NCBI GenBank assembly: GCA_036005065.1
Contig: DASYQW010000333.1
Span: forward strand, 1 to 47,773
Direction: 5' to 3'
Length of the DNA: 47,773 nucleotides
Source: Candidatus Methylomirabilota bacterium
GTDB taxonomy: Bacteria; Methylomirabilota; Methylomirabilia; Rokubacteriales; DASRDR01
The translations under genes were made by a program, and so were the position numbers. Position 1 is the stretch's first letter, and each line of letters begins with the position of its first letter. Under the pieces are notes generated by a model. It saw nothing but the letters and a program-made list of their open reading frames with translations, searched no databases and was not told the DNA's origin. Of this stretch, positions 30,848 through 38,992 are shown piece after piece.

Positions 30848-32222
30848 GCGCGGGATGGAGTCGCGAGACGAGCCGGTCGACGCGGAGAGCCCCTCGCGAG
30901 GGTGGACGACCGACACCCGCCGGGCCGGACGCGACTGGATCGAGTCGCTCGCCGTGTACCTCGAGCGACGGCTCATCATCGTCTTCCTCTTCGGCTTCGC
31001 CAGCGGCCTGCCGCTGCTCCTCACCCTCTCCACCCTGTCGATCTGGCTCACCGAGCAGGGCGTGAGCCTCACCGCCATCGGCCTCTTTGCCATGGTCGGC
31101 ACCCCCTACACCCTCAAGTTTCTCTGGGCCCCCATGATCGATCGGGCGCCGATCCCCGGCCTGACCGCCTGGCTCGGCCGGCGCCGCTCCTGGCTCCTCG
31201 CCATTCAGGCGTGCCTGATCCTGGCCATCCTCGCCCTCGGCGCCACGCGTCCGGGTCAGGCGCCCTTCTGGACCGCACTCTGGGCCCTGGTGGTGGCCTT
31301 CTTCTCGGCCAGCCAGGACATCGTCATCGACGCCTACCGGATCGAGAGCGTGCGGGAGCACGAGCAGGGCGCGGCGGCGGCCATGACCCAGTTCGGGTAT
31401 CGCATCGGCATGCTGGCGAGCGGGGCGGGAGCCCTGTACCTGGCCGAGTCCGTCTCCTGGTTCGGGGTCTACGCCGTCATGGCCGCCCTCATGCTGGTCG
31501 GCGTCGCCACGACCGTCGCGAGCCCCGAGCCGCTCGTCGGCGCGCCGACCGGCCCCCCGGGGGGCGGCGCGCTGGCGCGGGTCCGGGAGGCGGTCATCGA
31601 GCCCTTCGCGGAGTTCATCCGGCGGAGCGGCCTCAAGGTCGCCGGGCTGGTCCTCGCCTTCATCCTGCTCTACAAGTTCGGGGACGCCTTCGCCGGCGTC
31701 ATGGCCAACCCCTTCTACGTGAAGATCGGCTTCACCAAGGCGGAGATCGCCGGCGTCACCAAGATCTTCGGGCTCGCGGCCACGCTGGCCGGCGTGTTCC
31801 TGGGCGGGGTGGTGGTCACCCGCTACGGGGTGATGCCGGCCTTGCTCGGCTGCGGGGTCCTCCAGATGCTGTCCAACCTCATGTTCGTCGTGCAGGCCAT
31901 GATGGGGCACGACGTCTCCACGCTCATGCTGACCATCGGCCTCGAGAACCTCACGGGCGGCATGGGCTCGGCCGCGTTCGTGGCCTACCTGTCGCTCTTG
32001 TGCAACGTCGCGTATACGGCGACCCAGTACGCGCTCTTCTCCTCCTTCATGGCGGTCGGGCGGACCCTTCTCTCGTCGACGAGCGGCTGGGTCGCCGACC
32101 ATGTGGACTGGGTGTCCTTCTTTCTCATCTCGACGGTCCTGGCCGTGCCGGGACTCCTCATCCTCGGGTGGATGATGCGGCGCTTTCCGACGGCCGGCCG
32201 ACCGGCGACGCTCCGACCGTAA
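30846..32222 (+). CDS. ampG: AmpG-family muropeptide MFS permease
   Basis: A 458-aa major-facilitator protein with about 12 membrane helices. The N-terminal AmpG signature reads FLFGFASGLPLLLTLSTLSIWL, then GLFAMVGTPYTLKFLWAPMIDR (about 76–97) and FFSASQDIVIDAYRIE (about 156–171). AmpG imports GlcNAc-anhydroMurNAc peptides from the periplasm during peptidoglycan turnover. The next gene, nagZ, starts on the base after the ampG stop, so substrate import and the first cytoplasmic hydrolysis are encoded together. The ATG at 30855 is an alternative start nine bases downstream. Confidence 0.93.
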   Translation: MRGMESRDEPVDAESPSRGWTTDTRRAGRDWIESLAVYLERRLIIVFLFGFASGLPLLLTLSTLSIWLTEQGVSLTAIGLFAMVGTPYTLKFLWAPMIDRAPIPGLTAWLGRRRSWLLAIQACLILAILALGATRPGQAPFWTALWALVVAFFSASQDIVIDAYRIESVREHEQGAAAAMTQFGYRIGMLASGAGALYLAESVSWFGVYAVMAALMLVGVATTVASPEPLVGAPTGPPGGGALARVREAVIEPFAEFIRRSGLKVAGLVLAFILLYKFGDAFAGVMANPFYVKIGFTKAEIAGVTKIFGLAATLAGVFLGGVVVTRYGVMPALLGCGVLQMLSNLMFVVQAMMGHDVSTLMLTIGLENLTGGMGSAAFVAYLSLLCNVAYTATQYALFSSFMAVGRTLLSSTSGWVADHVDWVSFFLISTVLAVPGLLILGWMMRRFPTAGRPATLRP

Positions 32223-33281
32223 GTGCCGGCGTCCCCGCGAATCCGACCGGGCGAGGCGCTCGGCGTCGGCTTCGAGGGCACGACGCTCCCCGCCGACGTG
32301 GTAGCACTGGCCGAGACATCCGGCCTCGCCGCCGTGATCCTGTTCGCCCGGAACTGCCCCTCGCTGGACACGGTCCTCGCCCTCACCGCCGCCGGCCGAG
32401 CCCTCGGCCCGGACGTCCTCGTGCTCGTGGATCACGAGGGCGGACGCGTGCACCGGCTGCCGCCGCCGTTCACCCGGTTTCCGCCCGCCGCCGCCGTCGG
32501 GCGCGCGAAAGACCCGGCTCTCGCCGGCGCGGTCGCGCGCGCCATGGCGCGTGAGCTCCGGGCGGCCGGGTTCGACTCCGGCCTCACCCCGGTCCTCGAT
32601 TGCCTGACCGACCCCGGCAACACCGTGATCGGCGACCGCGCATTCGCCGCCGACCCCGAGACCGTCGCCGCCTGTGGAGTGGCCTTCATCACCGCGGCGC
32701 TCGAGGAGGGGCTGATTCCCGTCGCCAAGCACTTCCCCGGGCACGGCCGCACCGCCGTCGACTCGCACCTGGCCTTGCCCCAGATCGACGCCCCCGCCGC
32801 GATGGTCGAGCAGGTCGAGCTGCTGCCCTTTCGCCGGGCGATCGCCGCCGGCTGTCTCGGCGTGATGGTCGCCCACATCCGCTATCCGGCCCTGGACGCC
32901 GACTGGCCCGCGTCCCTCTCGCACGCGGTGATCGGAGGACTTCTGCGCGGGCGGCTCGGCTTCACGGGCCTGGTCGTGAGCGACGACCTCGAGATGCAGG
33001 CGGTCGCCCAGACCTGGGGAGTGGGGGCCGCCGCCGTGCGGTTCGTCGAGGCCGGCGGCGACCTGGCGCTCGTCTGCCGTGATGCCACGAGCCGCGGCGA
33101 GGCGCTCGGCGCGCTCGAGGCAGCCCTGGCCGCCGGCCGCCTCTCCCTCGACGCGGCTCGCCGGCGGCGGGCGGCGCTCCGTGCGCTCGCGTCGGCGCGG
33201 CCGACCCCGGACGTCGGCGTCATCGGGTGCGCGGAGCACCGCGAGCTCGCCGCCGAAGTGGCCCGCCGCGGCGGCGCGTAG
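32223..33281 (+). CDS. nagZ: beta-N-acetylhexosaminidase NagZ (GH3)
   Basis: A 352-aa single-domain GH3 enzyme of the NagZ type, which removes GlcNAc from anhydro-muropeptides in the cytoplasm. The substrate-binding VDHEGGRVHRLPPPFT lies at 69–84. The NagZ-specific mobile loop KHFPGHGRTAVDSH carries the Asp180/His182 general acid–base dyad, and the nucleophile is Asp254 in VVSDDLEM. The protein has no signal peptide. It is directly coupled to ampG (GTG start abutting TAA). The C-terminal 40 residues are Ala/Arg-rich and poorly conserved looking. Confidence 0.94.
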   Translation: MPASPRIRPGEALGVGFEGTTLPADVVALAETSGLAAVILFARNCPSLDTVLALTAAGRALGPDVLVLVDHEGGRVHRLPPPFTRFPPAAAVGRAKDPALAGAVARAMARELRAAGFDSGLTPVLDCLTDPGNTVIGDRAFAADPETVAACGVAFITAALEEGLIPVAKHFPGHGRTAVDSHLALPQIDAPAAMVEQVELLPFRRAIAAGCLGVMVAHIRYPALDADWPASLSHAVIGGLLRGRLGFTGLVVSDDLEMQAVAQTWGVGAAAVRFVEAGGDLALVCRDATSRGEALGALEAALAAGRLSLDAARRRRAALRALASARPTPDVGVIGCAEHRELAAEVARRGGA

Positions 33282-33309
33282 GCGCCGTCGCAACTCTTGC
33301 GAGGAGGGC

Positions 33310-33337
33310 TTGACAGGGCCGGCGCGTGCAGTAGTAT
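33310..33337 (+). promoter_or_regulatory. sigma-70-like promoter in the ketosynthase leader
   Basis: TTGACA (33310–33315) and TAGTAT (33332–33337, 4 of 6) are separated by 16 bp. The resulting transcript would run about 220 nt before meeting an intrinsic terminator and about 370 nt before the first ketosynthase ATG. Confidence 0.5.
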
Positions 33338-33711
33338 GAGCTGTTTCGAGTCGGTACGGCCGCCGAGAGAGCCGGGGATACCGCCGCGGAGACGGCGCCC
33401 ACTCGTCGGCGGCTCCCGCAGGTTCCGCCGCCCTGACCCCTCGGTTGGCGCGTGCCCCGGTTGGGGAGCCTCGGACACGACCCTGGCGGGCCCGGTCCGG
33501 CCGCATTACCGAGGGGGCCGATCGGGAGGGCCCGGATGTCCCTCCGGTGGGGGTGCCGCAAGATTCGGGCCCACGATATGGGGTCCGAATTTTCCTCATC
33601 GTTTTTGCTTGGTTCTTAGTACGTTACAGCACGTCCGGTTTTTCAAGCAGTTACGGCGGGCGTGCGCCCTGAAGGGGTCGCCCGACAGCACCCCGGGGTC
33701 GGGAGGACGAG
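33338..33711 (+). promoter_or_regulatory. long structured leader of the ketosynthase–kinase operon
   Basis: This 374-bp stretch belongs to the 430-bp gap without a credible gene. Its first part is GC-rich with several possible stems (GCCGCC/GGCGGC, CCGGTTGGGGAGCC). It then has an intrinsic-type terminator, and after that an unusually A/T-rich tract (33590–33660). I could not match it to any riboswitch consensus I know. A promoter-to-terminator layout ahead of an operon suggests attenuation or a small RNA; which of the two is not decidable by eye. Confidence 0.4.
33563..33593 (+). terminator. intrinsic terminator inside the leader
   Basis: A 10-bp stem ATTCGGGCCC (33563–33572) pairs with 33581–33590 (one G·U pair) around an 8-nt loop and runs into TTTT, followed by another T-run after eight bases. 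It could end the ampG–nagZ message, the leader RNA, or act as an attenuator. Confidence 0.55.
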
Positions 33712-34944
33712 ATGCGACGGGTCGTGATCACCGGGATGGGTGTCGTGTCTCCGATCGGGATCGGCGTCGACGCGTTCTGGAGTTCCCTGAGCCAAGGTGT
33801 GAGCGGCATCGGGCGCATCACCCGGTTCGATCCGTCCGCCTTTCCCTCCCAGATCGCCGGCGAGGTGCGCGGCTTCGACCCCCTCGCCTATCTGCCCCGC
33901 CGCGACGTCGTCCGCACGGACGCCTTCGTCCACTATGCGCTGGCGGCGGCCAATGAGGCGATCGCGGACGCGAAGCTCGACGTCGAGGGCCAGACCGACC
34001 GGGTCGGCGTCTCGATCGGAACCGGGATGGGCGGCGTGCCGTGGCTCATCCGGACGCACGACACGCTCCGCGAGGAGGGCCCCCAGGCGATCAGCGCGTA
34101 CGCCTTGCCGGGGCTCCTCCCGAACATGGCGGCCGGTTGGGTTTCGATGCGCACCGGGGCCCGGGGGCCGATCGCCGCCGCCGCGACCGCCTGTGCGGCG
34201 GGGAACCACGCGATCGGCGACGCGTTCCGCATGATCCAGCGCGGGGAAGCCGACGCGATGCTGGCGGGGGGGACCGACGCCCTCATCCACCCGCTCGTCG
34301 TCGGCGGCTTCTGCGCGGTGCGGGCCCTGTCGACGGCGAACGCCGAGCCGGCGCGGGCCAGCCGGCCCTTCGATCGAGAGCGTGACGGCTTCGTGCTGGC
34401 CGAGGGGGCCGGGATCCTCGTGCTGGAGACGCTCGATTCCGCGCGCGCGCGCCGCGCCCACATCCACGGCGAGCTCGTCGGGTACGGGTTGAGCGGCGAC
34501 GCGCACCACCCGACGGCTCCGTCCAGCGACGGGCCGGCGCGGGGGATGCGGCTCGCCCTCGCCGACGCCGGGCTCGGGCCCGAAGACATCGACTACATCA
34601 ACGCTCACGGCACCTCGACGCCCCACAACGACGTCAACGAGACCCGCGCGATCAAGCAAGTCTTCGGCACTCATGCCCGCCGGGTGGCGATCAGCTCCAC
34701 CAAGTCCATGACCGGACACCTGATCGGCGCCGCGGGAGCGATCGAGGCGATCGCCACCACGCTCGCCCTCGAGCGGAACCTGATCCCGCCGACGATCAAT
34801 TACCGGACACCGGACCCGGAGTGCGATCTCGACTACGTGCCGAACGAGGCCCGGGCCTCCGTGGTGCGGGCCGCCCTCTCCAACTCGTTTGCGTTCGGCG
34901 GGATCAACGCGGTCCTCGTCTTCCGGAAGGCCGACTTCGACTGA
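33712..34944 (+). CDS. fabF: beta-ketoacyl-ACP synthase (FabF/KAS II type)
   Basis: A 410-aa condensing enzyme with the full catalytic set: Cys161 (ATACAAGNH), His299 (NAHGTSTPHND) and His336 (KSMTGHLIGAAGA). The C-terminal NSFAFGGINAVLVFR is also present. It should elongate ACP-bound acyl chains by decarboxylative condensation with malonyl-ACP. The start ATG 33712 has GGGAGGA upstream. It opens a very tight gene run, with the ACP 7 bp later and a second ketosynthase after that. There are no fabD, fabG, fabZ or fabI genes, so this is not the housekeeping cluster but a dedicated KS–ACP–KS set. Confidence 0.95.
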   Translation: MRRVVITGMGVVSPIGIGVDAFWSSLSQGVSGIGRITRFDPSAFPSQIAGEVRGFDPLAYLPRRDVVRTDAFVHYALAAANEAIADAKLDVEGQTDRVGVSIGTGMGGVPWLIRTHDTLREEGPQAISAYALPGLLPNMAAGWVSMRTGARGPIAAAATACAAGNHAIGDAFRMIQRGEADAMLAGGTDALIHPLVVGGFCAVRALSTANAEPARASRPFDRERDGFVLAEGAGILVLETLDSARARRAHIHGELVGYGLSGDAHHPTAPSSDGPARGMRLALADAGLGPEDIDYINAHGTSTPHNDVNETRAIKQVFGTHARRVAISSTKSMTGHLIGAAGAIEAIATTLALERNLIPPTINYRTPDPECDLDYVPNEARASVVRAALSNSFAFGGINAVLVFRKADFD

Positions 34945-34951
34945 TCCCGCC

Positions 34952-35275
34952 ATGGACATCCCCGACCTCGAGCCCCGCATCAAGCACATCCTCACCAACC
35001 GACTCGGCATCGCGCCCGAAGATCTCCGGCGCGACGCGAACCTGGTCGACGACCTGGGGGTGGACTCGCTGGACGCCGTCGAGCTGGTGATCGCCATCGA
35101 GCGGGAGTTCAGGGTCACGACGAGTGACGACCAGGTCTCTCAGCTCAAGACGGTGGCCGACATGATCGCGCTCGTCCAACGGCTGGCCGTGGAACAGGAA
35201 AGCCGCACTCCGAGCCGAAGCGGGGGGCCCGCCCGCGGGACCGACAAGACGCGGGAGACGCGGAGGCCGGCGTGA
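34952..35275 (+). CDS. acyl carrier protein
   Basis: A 107-aa ACP with the phosphopantetheine site DDLGVDSLDAVELV; Ser39 is the attachment residue. The core (1–78) is a normal four-helix ACP; residues 79–107 form an extra polar, Arg/Ser/Thr-rich tail not found in housekeeping ACPs. The ATG at 34952 lies 7 bp after the ketosynthase stop. Its 3' end overlaps the next ketosynthase by 4 bp (GTGA). It presumably carries the chain handled by the flanking ketosynthases. Confidence 0.95.
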   Translation: MDIPDLEPRIKHILTNRLGIAPEDLRRDANLVDDLGVDSLDAVELVIAIEREFRVTTSDDQVSQLKTVADMIALVQRLAVEQESRTPSRSGGPARGTDKTRETRRPA

Positions 35276-36513
35276 CTCGCCGGGTCGGGATCACCGGGCT
35301 GGGGGCGGTGACGCCGGCGGGGGTCGGCCTGAAGGCGTTCTGGCAGGCCCTTCGGGACGGCGTATCGGGAATCGACACGGCCACGCTCTTCGACCCGAGC
35401 CCTTATCCGTGTCGCGTGGCGGCCGAGGTGAAGGACTTCCAGCCTCGCGACTTCATGAGCCCCAAGGCGGCTGTCACCATGGGCCGCTTCGCCCGGTTCG
35501 GGGTCGCCGCGGCCCGGATGGCTTACGAGGATGCGGGCCTGGCGGCCGTCCCGGCGGCGCGACGCTTCGCGGTGTGCTTCGGCAGCTCGACCACCGCCGT
35601 CGTGGAGCTCCAGCAGAGCTACGAGGAGTTTCTCGAGGACGGCACGCGGAGGCTGTCCCCCTCGATCATGCTGGAGAGCGCCGGCCACGCCGTGACGGCG
35701 CATGTCTCGATCGAGCTCGGGCTCCAGGGGCAGACCATGAGCCTGACCTCCGCCTGCTCCACCGGGATCGACGCCGTCCAGTGGGCCTACCAGCAGGTCC
35801 GGCACGGCCACGTCCCCGGCGTCGTGGCCGGGGCGACCGACGCGCCGCTGTCCGCCTACACCCAGGCCGCCTTCTGCGCACTCGGAGTGCTGTCGCGGTG
35901 GCCCGGCGCGCCCGCCGAGGCGCTCCGGCCATTCGACGCCATGAGCAGCGGCTTGGTCCTCGGCGAGGGGGCCGGCGCCTTCGTTCTCGAGGACCTCGAG
36001 CAGGCCGAGGCGCGCGGCGCCCGGGTCTACGCCGAGGTGCTGGGGTTCGGGGCCGCCAGCGAGAGCGTGAACCTCCGGCAGGTGGACCCGGCCGGCGCCG
36101 CCCTCCGGGCGGCGATCGAGCGAGCGCTCCGGATGGCGCGGATCGATCCGTCCGAGATCGACTACATCTGCGCCCACGGCAACGGGCTTCCGGACTACGA
36201 CCGCGCGGAGACGGCCGCCTACCGGGAGGCCTTCGGCCGGCAGGCGTACAACATCCCGATCAGCTCGATCAAGCCGCTGACGGGACAGTCCCTGTCGGCC
36301 CCGAGCGCCCTTCAGGTGGTCGCCGCCGGCTTCGCCCTCGAGGAGCAGTTCGCCCCGGCCACCCTGAACCACGACGTTCCCGACCCGGCCTGCGACCTCG
36401 ACTACGTCCCCCGCCGGGGGCGCCCGGCGCGCGTCAACCACCTGCTCGTCGCCGCCCACGCGATGGGCGGCTCGCACTCCGTGCTCGTCCTCGGACGCGC
36501 CGGGGGCCGGTAG
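35272..36513 (+). CDS. second ketosynthase with C-H-Q active site
   Basis: A 413-aa FabF-like protein. The nucleophile Cys162 (TSACSTGID) and the first His (His302, CAHGNGLPDYD) are kept. The second catalytic His, expected in KxxTGH, is replaced by Gln339 (KPLTGQSLSAPSA, codon CAG). Other differences are AMGGSHSVLVL in place of the C-terminal AFGG.N. It could be a chain-length-factor-like partner of the upstream ketosynthase, or a transacylase using Cys only. It is translationally coupled to the ACP (4-bp overlap) and followed 7 bp later by a sensor kinase gene. Fold assignment is firm, activity is not. Confidence 0.92.
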   Translation: MTRRVGITGLGAVTPAGVGLKAFWQALRDGVSGIDTATLFDPSPYPCRVAAEVKDFQPRDFMSPKAAVTMGRFARFGVAAARMAYEDAGLAAVPAARRFAVCFGSSTTAVVELQQSYEEFLEDGTRRLSPSIMLESAGHAVTAHVSIELGLQGQTMSLTSACSTGIDAVQWAYQQVRHGHVPGVVAGATDAPLSAYTQAAFCALGVLSRWPGAPAEALRPFDAMSSGLVLGEGAGAFVLEDLEQAEARGARVYAEVLGFGAASESVNLRQVDPAGAALRAAIERALRMARIDPSEIDYICAHGNGLPDYDRAETAAYREAFGRQAYNIPISSIKPLTGQSLSAPSALQVVAAGFALEEQFAPATLNHDVPDPACDLDYVPRRGRPARVNHLLVAAHAMGGSHSVLVLGRAGGR

Positions 36514-36520
36514 ATCGCCG

Positions 36521-38992
36521 ATGCCGCTGCTCGGCGTCTTCCTGGTCGTCCTCGTCGAGGTCGGGCTGGCGGTCCTGGTGCTGGCCCGCAATCCGCAGCG
36601 GCTGGTGAACCGCTGGTTCGCCGCCTTCGCCGGCGCCGTCGCGCTCTGGGGCGCGCTCAACGGGGTCTTCCGGGTCCTGGCCGAACCTCAGGTCAACCTC
36701 GTCATCGCGCGGGGCGTCTTCGCGGCGGCGACGCTGATCCCGGCCACCTTCTTCCGCTTCGTGGCGGCGTTCCCGGGGCTCGCCGCCTCCCGGCTGCCCC
36801 TGGCCCAGATCGCGGTGCTGGCCGGCCTGTTCATCTCGGGCCTCGCCTTCTCGCCGTGGATCGTCTCCGACGTCCGCGTGCACGGCGGTGTCGCCCACCC
36901 GGTCTACGGGCCGCTCCATCCGGTGTTCGTCCTCTACTTCCTGACCTGCTCGACGTGGGCGCTCGTCTACCTCGCCTGGAAGGCGGCCCGGGCCCGCGGC
37001 TTCGTCCGGGCCCAGCTGCAATACCTCCTGCTGGGCAGCGCGCTGGCCCTGGTGGGAGGGGCCGGCACGAACCTGATCCTCCCGGTTCTGTTCCGCGACC
37101 ACAGCTTCAACCTGTTCGGCCCGTACTTCACGCTCATCTGGCTCGGCTTCACCGCCCACTCGATCATCCGACACCGGCTGATGGACCTCCGCGTGGTGGT
37201 CAGCCGCGGCGCCGCGTACACGGTCGGCTGGGCGCTCGTCTCGGGCCTCCTGGTGGTCGGGGCCGTGGTCCTGGACGTGGTGACCCCCTTGAGCCCGACC
37301 CTGTCCCCGGTGGGGGCGGTCCTGCTCGGGCTCATCGCCGCGCTCGCCTTCATCGCCCTGGTACCCGCCATGAAGCGGCTGGCCGATCGGTACCTCTATC
37401 GGCCGGCCTATGACGCCCGTCAGCTCGTCCGCGACGGGAGCCGGGCCATGGCCACCGTGACGGATCCGGAGAGTGTGGCGTGGGCGATGGCGGAGCTCAT
37501 CGCCCAGGCGCTGCGGCTCGAGGGTCTCACGATCGTCTTCTGGCACCGCGACCGCGGCGAGTTCGTCCCCGTGCTCCAGCAGCACGTCGACCCGATCGTC
37601 CCCCGGCCCGGCGAGGCTCTCACCCAAGCCGCCCCGCTCGTGCGAGAGCTCCGCTCGGGCCCCGGCGCGCTCTTGGCCGAAGACCTCGCCCGCCGGACGC
37701 CGACGCCCGAGGTCGCCGCCGTCGCCGACGATCTGACCGCCTGGCACGCCGAGACGGCGGTGCCCGTCCAGAGCGACGGGGAGCTCATCGCCATCGTCCT
37801 GGCCGGGCCGAAGCTCTCCGGTGACCCGTTCTTCGGCGAAGACCTCGATCTGCTCGAGACGCTCGCGAGTCAGCTCGCCATCGGGCTCAAGAACGCCCAG
37901 CTCTACCACGAGGTCGTCTCGATCAAGGAGTACAACGAGCGTATCCTGGCCCACATGGATTCCGGCGTGATCGCGGTCCGGGAGGACGGGGTCGTGACCA
38001 CGTTCAACCCGGCCGCTCAGCGGATCACCGGCCTGCCGGCCGCCGAGGTGATCGGCCGGGCGGTGGAGGCGCTCGACCCGGTGCTCCAGGACATTCTCAA
38101 GGACAGTCTCGCGGGCCTTCAGGACGCCGAGACCGAGATCACGGTGGCGCATCCCGACGGGCGCCCCCTGCCGCTCCTGACCCACACCTCGGCCCTCCAC
38201 GACCGGAACGGCCACATCCGCGGCGCGATCGCCGTCTTCAACGATCACTCGCGGCTCAAGGCGCTGGAGGAGGACAAGCGCCGCGCCGACCGGCTGGCCG
38301 CCATCGGGGCTCTGGCCACCGGCGTCGCCCACGAGATCCGGAACCCGCTGGTGGCCATCAAGACCTTCGCCGAGCTCCTCCCCGAGCGCGTCGACGACCA
38401 GGAGTTCCGGTCCACCTTCGCCAAGGTCGCCGCCAAGGAGGTCCATCGGATCGAGGCGCTCCTCGGCCGGCTGCGGGCCCTGGCGGTGCCGGCGGTGGCC
38501 CGGCTCCATCCTCTCGACGTGGCCGTCCCCATCGTCGAAACGCTCGACCTCCTTCGCGGCGAAGCCGACCGCCGCCATGTCCGGGTCGTCACCGACGTGG
38601 AGACCGATCTGCCGGCCGTCCTCGGCGAGCCGGATCAGCTCAAGCAGCTCTTCCTGAACCTCTTCCTGAACGGCTTCGAGGCGATGGCGACCGGCGGGAC
38701 GCTGAGCGTCACGGTGCGGGCCGACCGGGAGCGTCAGGGCCGGGGCATCGTCACGGTGCGCGTCACCGACACCGGCTCCGGGATCCCGCGTGAGGACCTG
38801 CCGCGCGTCTTCGAGCCGTTCTTCACGACCAAGACCCACGGCACCGGCCTGGGGCTGGCGATCTGCCGCGGGATTGCCGACGCCCACCGCGCCGCCCTGT
38901 GGGCCGAGGCCGGGCTGGGCGGCGTCGGGACGGCCTTCGTGCTCCAGCTCCCGGCGCCGGCCGTGGCGCCCGTCGCCGAGGTGCTCCGATGA
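36521..38992 (+). CDS. 7TM–GAF–PAS histidine kinase
   Basis: An 823-aa membrane sensor. The N-terminal 285 residues contain about eight hydrophobic segments in the HisKA_7TM/PrsK-like arrangement, ending MKRLADRYLYRPAYDARQLVRD. A GAF domain spans about 303–465 and a PAS about 468–580 (ILAHMDSGVIAVREDGVVTTFNPAAQRITG). HisKA has H604 (GVAHEIRNPLVAIKTFAELLP) and a complete HATPase has NLFLNGFEAM, DTGSGIP and GTGLGL. It begins 7 bp after the ketosynthase stop and overlaps the next gene by 4 bp, so it is in the same operon. The layout resembles the XrtA/PEP-CTERM kinase PrsK, but no exosortase genes are present. Confidence 0.92.
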   Translation: MPLLGVFLVVLVEVGLAVLVLARNPQRLVNRWFAAFAGAVALWGALNGVFRVLAEPQVNLVIARGVFAAATLIPATFFRFVAAFPGLAASRLPLAQIAVLAGLFISGLAFSPWIVSDVRVHGGVAHPVYGPLHPVFVLYFLTCSTWALVYLAWKAARARGFVRAQLQYLLLGSALALVGGAGTNLILPVLFRDHSFNLFGPYFTLIWLGFTAHSIIRHRLMDLRVVVSRGAAYTVGWALVSGLLVVGAVVLDVVTPLSPTLSPVGAVLLGLIAALAFIALVPAMKRLADRYLYRPAYDARQLVRDGSRAMATVTDPESVAWAMAELIAQALRLEGLTIVFWHRDRGEFVPVLQQHVDPIVPRPGEALTQAAPLVRELRSGPGALLAEDLARRTPTPEVAAVADDLTAWHAETAVPVQSDGELIAIVLAGPKLSGDPFFGEDLDLLETLASQLAIGLKNAQLYHEVVSIKEYNERILAHMDSGVIAVREDGVVTTFNPAAQRITGLPAAEVIGRAVEALDPVLQDILKDSLAGLQDAETEITVAHPDGRPLPLLTHTSALHDRNGHIRGAIAVFNDHSRLKALEEDKRRADRLAAIGALATGVAHEIRNPLVAIKTFAELLPERVDDQEFRSTFAKVAAKEVHRIEALLGRLRALAVPAVARLHPLDVAVPIVETLDLLRGEADRRHVRVVTDVETDLPAVLGEPDQLKQLFLNLFLNGFEAMATGGTLSVTVRADRERQGRGIVTVRVTDTGSGIPREDLPRVFEPFFTTKTHGTGLGLAICRGIADAHRAALWAEAGLGGVGTAFVLQLPAPAVAPVAEVLR

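Noticed and set aside
33370..33395. T-box-like segment (GGGGATACCGCCGCGG) in the ketosynthase leader
   Set aside because: Only loosely resembles the T-box consensus, has the wrong position relative to the terminator, and no aminoacyl-tRNA related gene follows.
30714..33599. Upstream extension of the GspE-type frame to a 1394-aa protein
   Set aside because: The extra 960 residues are antisense to ampG and nagZ and low in complexity; the ATPase homology begins near 30610.
33297..33956. 219-aa plus-strand ORF across the ketosynthase leader
   Set aside because: It overlaps the ketosynthase start in another frame, is Arg/Pro-rich and contains the terminator hairpin.
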